Shown: positions 35,687 to 44,209, counted from the first letter of the stretch. The stretch is DNA of 64,000 nucleotides from Frateuria_A yonginensis (GCF_037137055.1 NZ_JBBBNY010000012.1:1-64000); one strand, 5' to 3'. Made by a program: numbers and translations. The notes: generated from the sequence alone by a model not told the origin.

Positions 35687-35953
35687 ATGGCGTACCTCGT
35701 CGGAGACATCGTGGTGGTGGGGTCGTGGGTGGCGCCTGCCGATCGCGAGGGCTTTCTGGGCCAGTTCGCCCTGCTGCAGGCGCAGCCGGGCCTGCCGGTG
35801 ATCCGTACCGACGTGGTCCGCGATGCTGCGTTCCCCGACCTGTTCGACGCCGCCGAGGCGGCCTACCAGGCCGGCATCCAGGCGGCCAAGGAGGTCCAGG
35901 GCAAGCCGGAGCTGACCGCGGTCCCGTTCCCGCCGGGCGTGCCCTCCGCCTGA
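35687..35953 (+). CDS. Small protein of unknown function
   Basis: An 88-residue protein starting MAYLVGDIVVVGSW. A purine-rich GGAGGAGGG (35671-35679) seven bases before the ATG at 35687 fixes the start; earlier in-frame ATGs lack a ribosome site. It contains TDVVRDAAFPDLFDAAEAAYQAG, a helical block, and a proline-rich end. No known family. Confidence 0.6.
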   Translation: MAYLVGDIVVVGSWVAPADREGFLGQFALLQAQPGLPVIRTDVVRDAAFPDLFDAAEAAYQAGIQAAKEVQGKPELTAVPFPPGVPSA

Positions 35954-36030
35954 ACGGCGGCGGTTACCGGCCACGCGGATTGCACGGCACGACCCGCAAG
36001 ATCGGCGCATTCCATCCGAGGAGTCCTGCC

Positions 36031-36240
36031 ATGCAGCACACCCACCATGAGCGCGTGTTCGAAGAGAGCGGCAAGCAGTTCGTGGCCATCCTCAACGAAC
36101 AGCCCGATGGCCTGCTGAGCGTCACCGTGCGTCTGCCCGACGGCACGATGCGCGTGGTGCCGGGTGAGCATTTCCCCGACGAGGCACAGGCGTTGGCTGC
36201 CGCCAACGCGTTCGCCCATGAGCTGGTGGGCTCCTGCTAG
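36031..36240 (+). CDS. Small acidic protein, unknown function
   Basis: A 69-residue cytoplasmic protein (starts MQHTHHERVFEESGKQF) with a GAGGAG site upstream of the ATG at 36031. Its helix DEAQALAAANAFAHEL resembles the C-terminal helix of the 76-residue protein at 3421-3651, so the two may be paralogues. Its end overlaps the start of the next gene by 23 bases. Confidence 0.6.
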   Translation: MQHTHHERVFEESGKQFVAILNEQPDGLLSVTVRLPDGTMRVVPGEHFPDEAQALAAANAFAHELVGSC

Positions 36241-36739
36241 CGCCGCGGCCGCGGGCCTCGGCCGGCGCCTGCTGCTGGCCGTCGGTATCGCGTGGGCCTC
36301 GCCCACCACCCTGCCCGGCCTGCTCGCGGGCTGCGTCGGGCTGCTGCTGGGCGCGCGGGCGTACCTGGGCCGGCGCGAGCGCGCACTGGTCTTCGCGCGC
36401 ATGCCCTCGCCGTGGCGTGGTGCGCTCACCCTGGGCAACGTCATCCTGCACACCGGCGACAGCCTGGAGGTGGCCTGCTGCACCTATGCGCATCGGGCCG
36501 GTCGCGCGGACGAGCCGTTGATCCGTCTGGCCGACCACGAGCGGGCACACGTGTACCAGGCCATGGTGCTGGGCCCGTTGTTCCTGCCGGTGTACCTGCT
36601 GTGTGGCGGCGTGAGCGGGCGCAACCCGCTGGAGCGGGCGGCCGATCGCCATGCCGGGGAGGGGCGGGGCTGGTGGCCCTGGGCTGTGCGCGCGCGCGGT
36701 GGCGCACACTGCCGTGGTTGCCGCGGAGGCGGGGCATGA
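36218..36739 (+). CDS. Membrane-associated protein with HER-HV motif
   Basis: A protein of about 173 residues with two hydrophobic stretches near the N-terminus (LLLAVGIAWA, LPGLLAGCVGLLLG) and later the block LADHERAHVYQAMVLGPLFLPVYLL, which resembles a family of uncharacterised membrane proteins carrying HExRHVxQ plus GPLFLPxYL. The His-Glu arrangement is suggestive of metal binding but unproved. The start at 36218 is one possibility, since it overlaps the preceding stop. It ends in an ATGA overlap with the next gene, implying translational coupling. Confidence 0.55.
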   Translation: MSWWAPASAAAAGLGRRLLLAVGIAWASPTTLPGLLAGCVGLLLGARAYLGRRERALVFARMPSPWRGALTLGNVILHTGDSLEVACCTYAHRAGRADEPLIRLADHERAHVYQAMVLGPLFLPVYLLCGGVSGRNPLERAADRHAGEGRGWWPWAVRARGGAHCRGCRGGGA

Positions 36740-36942
36740 TGGACGAACGCGAGCTCGACCTTGAGGACCTGCACCACCTGGCGCGTGTCGCCGAGGGCCG
36801 CGGTGGCGCCTTGCCAGAAGCGGCCGTCGCGCGGTTGATGCGGGCCGGACTGGTCCGTCGGCCCGAGCGGTTGTGCGAGGGGGCGCCCTCGCTGGAACTG
36901 ACCCCGGCCGGGTTGGCGCGGGTGCGTTCGAGCGACCAGTGA
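36736..36942 (+). CDS. Small coupled protein, unknown function
   Basis: A 68-residue protein starting MMDERELDLEDLHHLARV. It has a winged-helix-like character (a helix, then LMRAGLVRRPERL, then SLELTPAGLARVRS, resembling the LTxxG wing of small regulators), but this is only a suggestion. Its ATG overlaps the preceding TGA (ATGA), so it is translated together with the membrane protein before it. Followed by a bidirectional terminator. Confidence 0.5.
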   Translation: MMDERELDLEDLHHLARVAEGRGGALPEAAVARLMRAGLVRRPERLCEGAPSLELTPAGLARVRSSDQ

Positions 36943-36995
36943 GCGGGATGGTGCCGATCGCCCATACCCGGTGCAGGTGCGGAGACGGAGACGGA

Positions 36996-37021
36996 AAAGC
37001 CTGGCCGCCAAGCCAGGCTTT
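36996..37021. terminator. Bidirectional terminator between convergent genes
   Basis: A perfect 10-base stem (36996-37005 with 37012-37021) and a 6-base loop. On the minus strand it is followed by a short T-run after the stop of the KGG gene; on the plus strand it follows the small coupled gene. Confidence 0.8.
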
Positions 37022-37041
37022 CCTCGGTGCCGGTTCTGGCC

Positions 37042-37218
37042 TCAGCGCTCGTTGCCGCCGCGGTCGCCTTCGGACTCCTTGCCCTCCTCGATGAGCTCGC
37101 GCACGCGCTGGCCGCCCTTGTGCCCGGCCTCGCGCACGGTCATGTCGCCGTTGTCCTCGTGCGAGGAACGACCGCCAGTCTGCTGCTGGTTGCTGCGCTC
37201 GTTGTCTTGGTTCTTCAT
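37042..37218 (-). CDS. KGG-motif stress-type small protein
   Basis: A 58-residue hydrophilic protein (starts MKNQDNERSNQQQTGG). The core TVREAGHKGGQRVRELIEEG carries the KGG motif of GsiB/Con-10-like general stress proteins. Such proteins are highly soluble, Gly/Lys/Glu-rich and often induced by starvation or desiccation; this is a family expectation, not shown here. GGAGG lies upstream of the ATG at 37218. Flanked downstream by the terminator at 36996-37021 and upstream by a second minus-strand terminator at 37245-37266. Confidence 0.7.
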   Translation of the reverse strand: MKNQDNERSNQQQTGGRSSHEDNGDMTVREAGHKGGQRVRELIEEGKESEGDRGGNER

Positions 37219-37244
37219 GGAGCCTCCGTGGGGTTGATGCATGC

Positions 37245-37266
37245 AAAAAAACCCGGCCCAGCCGGG
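37245..37266 (-). terminator. Intrinsic terminator on minus strand, upstream of the KGG gene
   Basis: Reading leftwards, a 6-base GC stem with a 3-base loop (37252-37266) is followed directly by seven T residues (37245-37251). It lies 27 bases upstream of the KGG start and no minus-strand gene ends before it, so it ends either a leader transcript or a small RNA that begins within about 37270-37420. Confidence 0.7.
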
Positions 37267-37419
37267 CATCGCAAGACAATGCAAGCTTGGCGCCAAGACC
37301 GACGCCGCGCGGTTGCGCCATGTGCCGGCCGCGCAGGCTGAAAAACCGTCTGCCGCGAGGAGATTTTTCATGCCGGTCCTGGCCTATCCTTTCCCGCTTC
37401 GACGGCTCGCGGGAGCGAC

Positions 37420-38115
37420 ATGAAGACCATCGGCCTGATCGGCGGCATGAGCTGGGAATCGACCGTGCCGTACTACCGCCTGATCAACGAGTCGGTGCGC
37501 GCGCGCCTGGGCGGCCTGCATTCGGCGAAGCTGCTGCTGCACAGCGTGGACTTCCACGAGATCGAGGCGATGCAGCGTCACGGCGAGTGGGAGGCGGCCG
37601 GCGCGCGACTGGCCGAAGCCGCGCGCGGGCTGGAAGCGGCCGGCGCCGAGGTGTTGCTGATCGGCGCCAACACCATGCACCGGGTGGCACCGGCGGTGGA
37701 GGCGGCCGTGCGTATTCCGCTGCTGCACGTGGCCGACGCCACGGCGCAGGCGATCGCCGCGGCCGGACTGCGCCGGGTCGGCCTGCTCGGCACCCGTTTC
37801 ACGATGGAGCAGGCCTTCTACCGGCAACGGCTCCGGGCGCATGGACTGGACGTGCGCGTGCCTGATGAGGGCGACCGCGCGCAGGTGCACCGGATCATCT
37901 ACGAGGAGCTCTGCGTGGGCCGCATGCTGCCGCGCTCGCGCGAGTGTTTCCGTGCGGTCATGGCGCGCCTGGTCGAACGGGGAGCGGAAGGAATCGTGCT
38001 CGGCTGCACGGAGATCGGCCTGCTGGTCGATGCCGCCGACGCGCCGGTGCCGCTGTTCGACACCACGCGCCTGCACGCCGAAGCGGCGGTGGCGTGGGCG
38101 TTGGCGGACGTCTGA
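37420..38115 (+). CDS. Aspartate/glutamate racemase family protein
   Basis: A 231-residue Asp/Glu racemase superfamily member, close to the YgeA type. It begins MKTIGLIGGMSWESTVPYYR, a hallmark of that branch, and carries the second catalytic site LGCTEIGLLV (Cys196). At the first site, where classical aspartate racemases have Cys, the sequence reads GANTMH, so position 83 is Ala. In the YgeA group this position is often Thr. Racemisation normally needs two acid/base residues, so stereochemistry or activity may be altered. Convergent genes and a small gene follow. Product cytoplasmic. Confidence 0.8.
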   Translation: MKTIGLIGGMSWESTVPYYRLINESVRARLGGLHSAKLLLHSVDFHEIEAMQRHGEWEAAGARLAEAARGLEAAGAEVLLIGANTMHRVAPAVEAAVRIPLLHVADATAQAIAAAGLRRVGLLGTRFTMEQAFYRQRLRAHGLDVRVPDEGDRAQVHRIIYEELCVGRMLPRSRECFRAVMARLVERGAEGIVLGCTEIGLLVDAADAPVPLFDTTRLHAEAAVAWALADV

Positions 38116-38220
38116 CCGTCGGCCTGACCACGGCACGCGCGCGGCAGCTTCACCCTCGCGGTGCCAGCTTCACGCGCGCCGGGTTCGCCCGGTACGGTCG
38201 AGTGCGAGCCGCATGACGTG

Positions 38221-38442
38221 ATGAACAGCGAATGGATCATCCAGCCCGACGCAAAGACCGAGCGGCTGCGCTACGACGGCTTCCGCGCGTTCCTGCTCGG
38301 TCGCCAGCCGAGCCGGCGGCTGGCCGATGCCTTCGCGCGCCAGATCGTCGCGCGCGGCGAGCAAGTGCGCTACGGCTACGCGGAGGGGCTGCCGCGCACG
38401 GCGATCGCACGCGACCTGTATCGCTGGGTCTGTGGGGAGTGA
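38221..38442 (+). CDS. Small protein, unknown function
   Basis: A 73-residue protein starting MNSEWIIQPDAKTERLRYDGF, mainly helical and Arg/Tyr-rich (FRAFLLGRQPSRRLADAFARQIV). It lies 105 bases downstream of the racemase gene. No family recognised and no clear ribosome site, so confidence is moderate. Confidence 0.5.
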   Translation: MNSEWIIQPDAKTERLRYDGFRAFLLGRQPSRRLADAFARQIVARGEQVRYGYAEGLPRTAIARDLYRWVCGE

Positions 38443-38464
38443 AGGCGTGCCGGTGGCAGGCGGC

Positions 38465-38677
38465 TCAATGGCGACGGCTGCGCGCCAGTTCCGCGGCGCG
38501 ACGCTGCTCGGCCCGGCGGCGATCCTGAGCGGCGAGCAGCTGCTGACGGCGCGTGGGCGGAAGCGCCGGCGCCTGCTGCGGGATCAGGCCCAGGTAGCGT
38601 CCGAGCCGGACGGCCTGCTCGCGGCACTTGGCCAGGGGCCAGAAGGCATGCGGAGGAAGCTGGGCGTGGGTCGTCAT
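38465..38677 (-). CDS. Small Arg-rich protein, unknown function
   Basis: A 70-residue protein from ATG 38677 with a Cys in WPLAKCREQ, a helix RLGRYLGLIPQQ and an extremely Arg/Gln/Ala-rich tail (RRRAEQRRAAELARSRRH). GAGGAT lies upstream. The tail might bind RNA or nucleoid, but this is only composition. Being small and in GC-rich sequence, it could be a chance open frame. Confidence 0.4.
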   Translation of the reverse strand: MTTHAQLPPHAFWPLAKCREQAVRLGRYLGLIPQQAPALPPTRRQQLLAAQDRRRAEQRRAAELARSRRH

Positions 38678-38846
38678 GGGAGCATCCTCGAAAGGGCAAG
38701 GAAGGGTGGCGCACTCCATCGCCTGAATGCTGACTGTGCAACGACGCGTGTTAGGTGTCCGTAATGGCGGAGCCAGCGCCGTGACGACGCGGCCGCTGGC
38801 GTGGTTTTCGACGCGATCCTGACGGCGCCGGCGCCACACTGTCGCC

Positions 38847-39419
38847 ATGACAAAGCAGCAGGCGGAAGGCGCCATGGGTGACGAACGCAACGAGCGCGGC
38901 GCGGCGGGCGGGCCAATGGCCCCCGACGCCGAAGGCAAGACCGCCGGCGCCAACACGCAGAGCCAGGGCGGCATCGGCCACCGCGTGGTCGAGGCGGCGC
39001 GCGAGCAGTACGATCCGGCCACCGGGCTTCCCGGCGGACCGCTGGGCAAGGTCGACCCGCCGAAGATGTCGCTCGACGAGGGCGGCGGCGAGGATCCTGC
39101 CGATGGCCGCGCGCATCACGGTTTCACCGGCGACGACGGCGCGCACCTGGCCACCGGCAGCGAGAGCACGCCGCCGATGCGCTCGCCCGGGCCCGCCGCC
39201 GACCTGGGCGCGCAACAGGACCAGCGTGTACACGGCGTCCCGCGCGACCCGGCCGAACGCACCACCGGCGCCGATTCGCCCAATCGCGGCGGCACCGCCG
39301 GCTCGCCCGGCGGCCCGGCGAAGATGGCGCCTTCGCACATCCCCGGGCAGGACGCCGACGAAGGCATTATCCAGGGCGGGCAGAGCGGCAACGACGCGCA
39401 ACGCGACCCGCAGATCTAG
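38847..39419 (+). CDS. Low-complexity hydrophilic protein
   Basis: A 190-residue Gly/Asp/Pro/Ala-rich protein without hydrophobic segments, probably largely disordered (for example GGEDPADGRAHHGF and GADSPNRGGTAGSPGG). It ends QSGNDAQRDPQI. An in-frame ATG at 38874 may be the real start. The composition resembles hydrophilin-like desiccation or stress proteins, but no family is recognised. Confidence 0.55.
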   Translation: MTKQQAEGAMGDERNERGAAGGPMAPDAEGKTAGANTQSQGGIGHRVVEAAREQYDPATGLPGGPLGKVDPPKMSLDEGGGEDPADGRAHHGFTGDDGAHLATGSESTPPMRSPGPAADLGAQQDQRVHGVPRDPAERTTGADSPNRGGTAGSPGGPAKMAPSHIPGQDADEGIIQGGQSGNDAQRDPQI

Positions 39420-39633
39420 CGCCCCGCCGCGCGCGACGAGGCTGCGTGAAGGCGCCGCGTGCGTCGCGCCAGGTCGTGCCCGCTCCGCCGCACCGGCCCC
39501 ACGCGCGAGTCAGGCATCGTCAAGGTTGGTTGCGAACGGTAGTGCTAGGGTCGGGGACCCTGGGCCGACAAGGCGGTGGCCGTCCGCAGGGCAGCCACCT
39601 GCCAAGGGCTCGCTAGTGAAGGAGAAGGCGCTC

Positions 39634-40251
39634 ATGTTCAACTCGACATTCCGGTGGACGGCGGGGCCGCTGGCGCTGGCCGCGATCGTCCTGGGCGGTT
39701 GCACGAACTACGTCAAGAAGGCCGACTTCGACGCGGCGATCGCCGAACTGCGCGCGAACGACCAGAAGCAGCAGCAGCAACTGGATGCGTTGACCCAGGA
39801 GATGCAGCAGCGCTTTGCCAAGTACGACGCGCAGATCGCGCAGATGGGCGGCCGCGTGCGGCTGGATACCGCCGCGCACTTCGCCTTCAACGACGCCACC
39901 CTGCGCGACGAGGACAAGCCGCTGCTGGACGATTTCGCCAAGGTGATCAGCCAGCACTATCCCGACGCGGTGGTGACCGTGGAAGGCTTCGCCGATCCGG
40001 CCGGCTCGACCAGCTACAACCGGCGCCTGGGCCAGCGCCGTGCCGAGGCGGTGCGCGACTACCTCGTGCAGAACGGCCTCTCGGCGGACCACCTGCGTGC
40101 GGTGAGCTACGGCGAGGCGGTCAACCGCCAGGTCGAACGCGGCAAGACGCGCGAGCAGGGCGCGCCCAACCGCCGCGTGACGCTGGTGGTCGACTTCGCC
40201 GGCCAGGCCAGCTCGAACAACGCCATGTCGTCCGGCAGCACCACCGGCTGA
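39634..40251 (+). CDS. OmpA-family peptidoglycan-associated lipoprotein
   Basis: A 205-residue lipoprotein with lipobox LGGC (Cys23), a heptad-like coiled-coil region at residues about 30-65 (QKQQQQLDALTQEMQQRF), and a C-terminal OmpA domain (residues about 85-195). The peptidoglycan-binding signature is VEGFADPAGSTSYNRRLGQRRAEAV. Inserted in the outer membrane, it would bind the cell wall and stabilise the envelope. It has AAGGAG upstream of the ATG at 39634 and a hairpin terminator right after its stop. Confidence 0.85.
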   Translation: MFNSTFRWTAGPLALAAIVLGGCTNYVKKADFDAAIAELRANDQKQQQQLDALTQEMQQRFAKYDAQIAQMGGRVRLDTAAHFAFNDATLRDEDKPLLDDFAKVISQHYPDAVVTVEGFADPAGSTSYNRRLGQRRAEAVRDYLVQNGLSADHLRAVSYGEAVNRQVERGKTREQGAPNRRVTLVVDFAGQASSNNAMSSGSTTG

Positions 40252-40267
40252 CACCCATGGCGACGAC

Positions 40268-40297
40268 GGTGCCCTCCCGGTCGGGGAGGGCACCTTT
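40268..40297. terminator. Terminator between the OmpA-type gene and mfd
   Basis: A perfect 11-base stem (40268-40278 with 40284-40294) and 5-base loop lies between two convergent stops, with TTT on the plus side and no T-tract on the minus side, so it should act mainly for the OmpA-type gene. Confidence 0.7.
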
Positions 40298-43200
40298 CAC
40301 GCGGCCGGGTCCGCCACCGGTCGCGGCGCCCCCAGACGCGCCAGCAGTTCTTCGGCCGCACGCAGCACGTCCTCGTCCGAGCCGAGTTCGAGCTTGACCG
40401 CCAGGTGCGTGTCGTCCTCCCGCGCATAGACCTGCGGCTGGCTCGCCAGCAGCCGGTCCAGCGCCTTCCCGTCGATCGTGGCGGCAGGCCCGAAGCTGAC
40501 CACCCCGCCACGGCGATCCAGGTCCAGCCGCGCGATGCCGAGCGCTCGTGCCATCAGGCGCAGGCGGGCGACGGCGATCAGCCGGGCGGCCGGCTCCGGC
40601 AGCAGGCCGAAGCGCTCGATCAGCTCGGTCTGCAGGGCATCGACCGCTTCGGCAGCGGTGGCGCCGGCCAGCCGCCGATACAGGTCCAACCGGGTCGGCA
40701 CGTCCGGCACGTACTCCGGCGGGATCGACGCGGGCAGGTGCAGTTCGATCTCCACGTCCTTGCGGCCGAGCTCCAGGTCGGGCTCCGTGCCGGCCTGCAG
40801 GGCGCCCACCGTGCGCTCCAGCAGCCGCGCGTACAGGTCGAAGCCGACCGCCTGGATCTGTCCCGACTGGGCTTCGCCCAGCAGTTCGCCGGCGCCACGG
40901 ATCTCCAGGTCGTGCGCGGCGAGCGCAAACCCGGCGCCCAGTTCCTCTTCGCGGGCGAAGGCCTCCAGCCGCTGGCGCGCCTCCTCGGTCATCGCCGCCG
41001 GGTCGGATATCACCAGATAGGCATAGGCGCGTCGGTTGGAGCGGCCCACCCGGCCGCGCAACTGCTGCAGCTGGGCCAGCCCGAAGGACTCGGCGCGGTC
41101 GATCACGATGGTGTTGGCGCTCGGCACGTCGATGCCGGTCTCGATGATGGTGGTGCAGACGAGCAGGTTCGCGCGCCGGCGGTAGAAGTCCTCCATCACG
41201 CGCGCGAGCACGGCGGCCTTCATCTGGCCGTGCGCCACCGCCAGCCGCGCCTCCGGGACCAGCGCGCGCAACCGCTCGGCGACCGTTTCGATGCTCTCCA
41301 CCGCGTTGTGCAGGAAGTACGCCTGGCCGCCGCGGCTCAGTTCGCGGCACAGCGCCTCGCGCAGCACCGCGTCGTCCCAGCGCGTGAGCGTCGTGCGCAC
41401 CGCGATGCGCCGTGTCGGCGGCGTGGCGATCAGCGACAGGCCGCGCAAGCCGCCCAGGGCCATGCTGAGCGTGCGCGGGATCGGCGTGGCGGACATGGTG
41501 AGTACGTCGACCTGCGCGCGCAGCTTCTTCAGCTGCTCCTTCTGGCGCACCCCGAAACGTTGTTCCTCGTCGATGATGACCAGGCCCAGGTCGTGGAAGG
41601 CCACGTCCGGCTGCAGCAGCTTGTGCGTGCCGATCACCACGTCCAGCCGCCCGTCCGCCAGTCGCGCCAGGGTGTCGCTGAGCTTCCTGCTGGAGCGGAA
41701 GCGCGAGATCGCGGCCGCCGTCACGGGCCAGCCTTCCAGGCGCTCGGCGAAGCTGCGGTGATGCTGCTGCGCGAGCAGCGTGGTGGGCACCAGCACCGCG
41801 ACCTGCCTGCCCGCGCTGGCGACCGCGAACGCCGCGCGCAAGGCCACCTCGGTCTTGCCGAAGCCCACGTCGCCGCAGATCACGCGGTCCATCGGGCGCG
41901 GCGCGGCGAGATCGGCCAGCACCGCGTCGATGGCCGCGCGCTGGTCGGGCGTTTCCTCGTAGGGAAAGCTGGCGGCGAAGGCGGCCAGCCGGGTGCGATC
42001 GAATTCCAGCGGCGGCCGCCGTCGTGCCTCGCGCGCGGCCTGCAGGGCGAGCAGCTCCGCGGCCGCATCGCGCACGTCGGCGGCAGCCTTGTCGCGCGTG
42101 CGCTCCCACGCGCCGCTGCCGAGCGCGTGCAGCGGCGCGTGTTCGGGCGAGGTGCCGGCGTAACGGCTGACCTGGCCGAGCTGGGTGACCGGCACGTAAA
42201 GCTTGTCGCCCTCGGCGTATTCGATCGCGAGGAACTCGCCCCTGGTGCCGCCCAGCTCCATCGACACCAGTCCGCGGTAGCGACCGATCCCGCTCTCGAC
42301 GTGCACGACAGGGTCGCCCTCGCGCAGGTCGGCGAGCCCGCCGCCGGGCGCAAGCGGGCCGGGTTGGTGCCGGCGCGGCAGCGGGCGGCGCGCGCGCACG
42401 CCGTAGAGTTCGCGTTCGGTGAGCACGGTCAGCGCCGGCTCGGCCAGTGCGAAGCCCTGCTCCAGCGGTGCAGTGGTGAGCGCCAGGCGGTGGCCGTGCC
42501 CGGCCTGTTGCAGGAAACCGGCCCAGTCCTCCACCGCGACCGCCTCCAGACCCGCGCCGGCGAGCGCCTCGGCCAGGGTTGCACGTCGCCCGGGCGAGTC
42601 GGCGGCTACCAGCACCGCGCCGGCGTAGCCGGCAAGGAAGCGAGTCAACGAGGCCGCGCCGCGCTGGGCCGGCGCCAGGCCGAGCTCCGGCGCCGGTGCG
42701 CTGGCCGGCGCGTCGGCGTCGTCGGCGAACAGGACGCGCCGTTGCGAGGCGAGCCGGTCCTCCACGTCGCCGGGTGCCAGGTACAGCGCCTCGGGCGGCG
42801 GCAGCGGGCGGTCGGTGGCCTGCCGCGCGTGACGCGCCCGTGCTTCGCGCCACACCGCGTCCACCGCGGCCGTTACGCCAGGGTCGAGCACGAACAGCGC
42901 GCCGTTCGGCAGGTAGTCGAACAGCGTGGCGGTGTCGTCGAGGAGCAGCGGCAGGTAGCACTCCACGCCCGCCGGTGGCTCGCCCTCGTGCAGTTCGCGC
43001 AGCCAGGCGTCGCTCGGGGAGGAACCGGCGTCGGCCAGGCCGGCCTGCAGGCGCTGCGCCGCGTCGGCGCCCAGCGGGTACTCCCGTGCGGGCGGCAGTG
43101 CCAGCTCGTCCAGCGCCTCGCCCGAGCGTTGCGTCTGCGGGTCGAAGGCGCGGATCGACGCCACGGTTTCATCGGCCAGGCGGATGCGCAACGGCCGCTC

Positions 43201-43746
43201 GGCCTCGGGCGGATGGATCTCCAGCACGCCGCGGCGCAGCGCGTAGTCCCCGGGCTCGGCGATGTGCGCGCAGCGGCGGTAGCCGGCCGCGGCCAGGCGC
43301 CGGCGAAGCGCGGCTGCGGGGCTTGCCTGGCCGACGGCCAGCGTGAAGCCCGCGCTGGCCACGTACGAGGGCGGGGGCAGACGGTGCGCCAGCGCCGCGG
43401 CCGGTACCACCAGCACGCCGCGCTCGAGCGCCGGCAGGCGGCACAGCGTGGCGATCCGCTGGGCGACGATCTGCGGGTGCGGGTTGAACACGTCGTAGGG
43501 CAGCGTCTCCCGGTCGGGAAAATGCAGCACCGGCAGGGGCCCGGCGAAGAAGGCCAGCTCGTCCTCCAGGGCCCAGGCCTCCTGCGCATCGGCGGCGACC
43601 ACCACCACCGGCCCCGCGTGCGCCTGCGCCGCCAGCGCGGGAAGCAGGGCGCGGGCGGCGCCGTGGGGTGGCCGCCACCGGCATTGCGTATCGGCGGAGG
43701 CGGGACGCGGGGGTGGTGGGAGGTGCAGGGCCATCGAAACTCGCAT
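40297..43746 (-). CDS. mfd: Transcription-repair coupling factor Mfd
   Basis: A 1149-residue DNA translocase that removes RNA polymerase stalled at lesions and recruits UvrA. N-terminal UvrB-homology region (PVLHFPDRETLPYDVFNPHP), an RNA-polymerase-interaction segment (GDPVVHVESGIGRYRGL), superfamily 2 helicase motifs (GDVGFGKTEVALRAAF Walker A, VIIDEEQRFG motif II, LTMSATPIPRTLSMA) and the C-terminal TRCF domain with YRRLAGA and RFG-like ends. Length and motif order are normal. A slightly shorter start at 43734 (MALHLPPP) is equally possible. Confidence 0.95.
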   Translation of the reverse strand: MRVSMALHLPPPPRPASADTQCRWRPPHGAARALLPALAAQAHAGPVVVVAADAQEAWALEDELAFFAGPLPVLHFPDRETLPYDVFNPHPQIVAQRIATLCRLPALERGVLVVPAAALAHRLPPPSYVASAGFTLAVGQASPAAALRRRLAAAGYRRCAHIAEPGDYALRRGVLEIHPPEAERPLRIRLADETVASIRAFDPQTQRSGEALDELALPPAREYPLGADAAQRLQAGLADAGSSPSDAWLRELHEGEPPAGVECYLPLLLDDTATLFDYLPNGALFVLDPGVTAAVDAVWREARARHARQATDRPLPPPEALYLAPGDVEDRLASQRRVLFADDADAPASAPAPELGLAPAQRGAASLTRFLAGYAGAVLVAADSPGRRATLAEALAGAGLEAVAVEDWAGFLQQAGHGHRLALTTAPLEQGFALAEPALTVLTERELYGVRARRPLPRRHQPGPLAPGGGLADLREGDPVVHVESGIGRYRGLVSMELGGTRGEFLAIEYAEGDKLYVPVTQLGQVSRYAGTSPEHAPLHALGSGAWERTRDKAAADVRDAAAELLALQAAREARRRPPLEFDRTRLAAFAASFPYEETPDQRAAIDAVLADLAAPRPMDRVICGDVGFGKTEVALRAAFAVASAGRQVAVLVPTTLLAQQHHRSFAERLEGWPVTAAAISRFRSSRKLSDTLARLADGRLDVVIGTHKLLQPDVAFHDLGLVIIDEEQRFGVRQKEQLKKLRAQVDVLTMSATPIPRTLSMALGGLRGLSLIATPPTRRIAVRTTLTRWDDAVLREALCRELSRGGQAYFLHNAVESIETVAERLRALVPEARLAVAHGQMKAAVLARVMEDFYRRRANLLVCTTIIETGIDVPSANTIVIDRAESFGLAQLQQLRGRVGRSNRRAYAYLVISDPAAMTEEARQRLEAFAREEELGAGFALAAHDLEIRGAGELLGEAQSGQIQAVGFDLYARLLERTVGALQAGTEPDLELGRKDVEIELHLPASIPPEYVPDVPTRLDLYRRLAGATAAEAVDALQTELIERFGLLPEPAARLIAVARLRLMARALGIARLDLDRRGGVVSFGPAATIDGKALDRLLASQPQVYAREDDTHLAVKLELGSDEDVLRAAEELLARLGAPRPVADPAA

Positions 43747-43969
43747 GGGCGCGGCAGCGCGGCGGCACTACCGCTGAAGGTGTGGGGTGGATACGCGCAG
43801 GAAGGCGCGCGCTCCAGGCTTATGCGGGTGGCGGCGCACAGCCAACGTGAACGGACACCTGTGGACGAGCCTGTTGATCCGCAGCTAAGAGGTTCTTTAG
43901 GTGCCCGCCGCTAGGGTGGTCAGCGTTCGCCAGCTGGGCGGACTTTTTTCCACTCAACAGGAGAACCTC

Positions 43970-44161
43970 ATGAGCAACGACAAGCGCGGTTTCGCCTCGA
44001 TGGACGAAGACAAGCAGCGTGCGATCGCCAGCAAGGGCGGCAAGGCCGGTGGCGGTGACCACGCCACCCACGAGCAGCACGTGCAGGCCGGCAAGAAGAG
44101 CAGCGGCGGCACGCACGAACAGCACGTGAAGGCCGGCCAGCAGAGCCACAAGAACGACTGA
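43970..44161 (+). CDS. KGG-motif (Con-10/GsiB-like) stress protein
   Basis: A 63-residue hydrophilic protein: NDKRGFASMDEDKQRAIASKGGKAG is the KGG motif and its leading FASMD segment, followed by two near-repeats (THEQHVQAGKKSSGG and THEQHVKAGQQSHK). It is Gly/Lys/His-rich and lacks Cys. AGGAG precedes the ATG. Usually induced in stress or stationary phase. Followed by a strong terminator. Confidence 0.75.
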   Translation: MSNDKRGFASMDEDKQRAIASKGGKAGGGDHATHEQHVQAGKKSSGGTHEQHVKAGQQSHKND

Positions 44162-44181
44162 TCCGCACACCCGAGCCTGTA

Positions 44182-44209
44182 CGAAGGGCGGCCCCTTGGC
44201 CGCCCTTCG
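44182..44209. terminator. Terminator hairpin after the KGG gene
   Basis: A perfect 12-base stem (44182-44193 with 44198-44209) and a CCTT loop begins 21 bases after the KGG stop. The T-tract after it is weak, so efficiency is uncertain. Confidence 0.6.

Noticed and set aside
40405..43914. Long open frame on the plus strand antisense to mfd (over 1100 codons)
   Set aside because: Composition is His/Arg/Gln/Ala-rich with no domain, and it is the exact antisense of mfd, whose motifs are all intact. High GC makes such shadows common.
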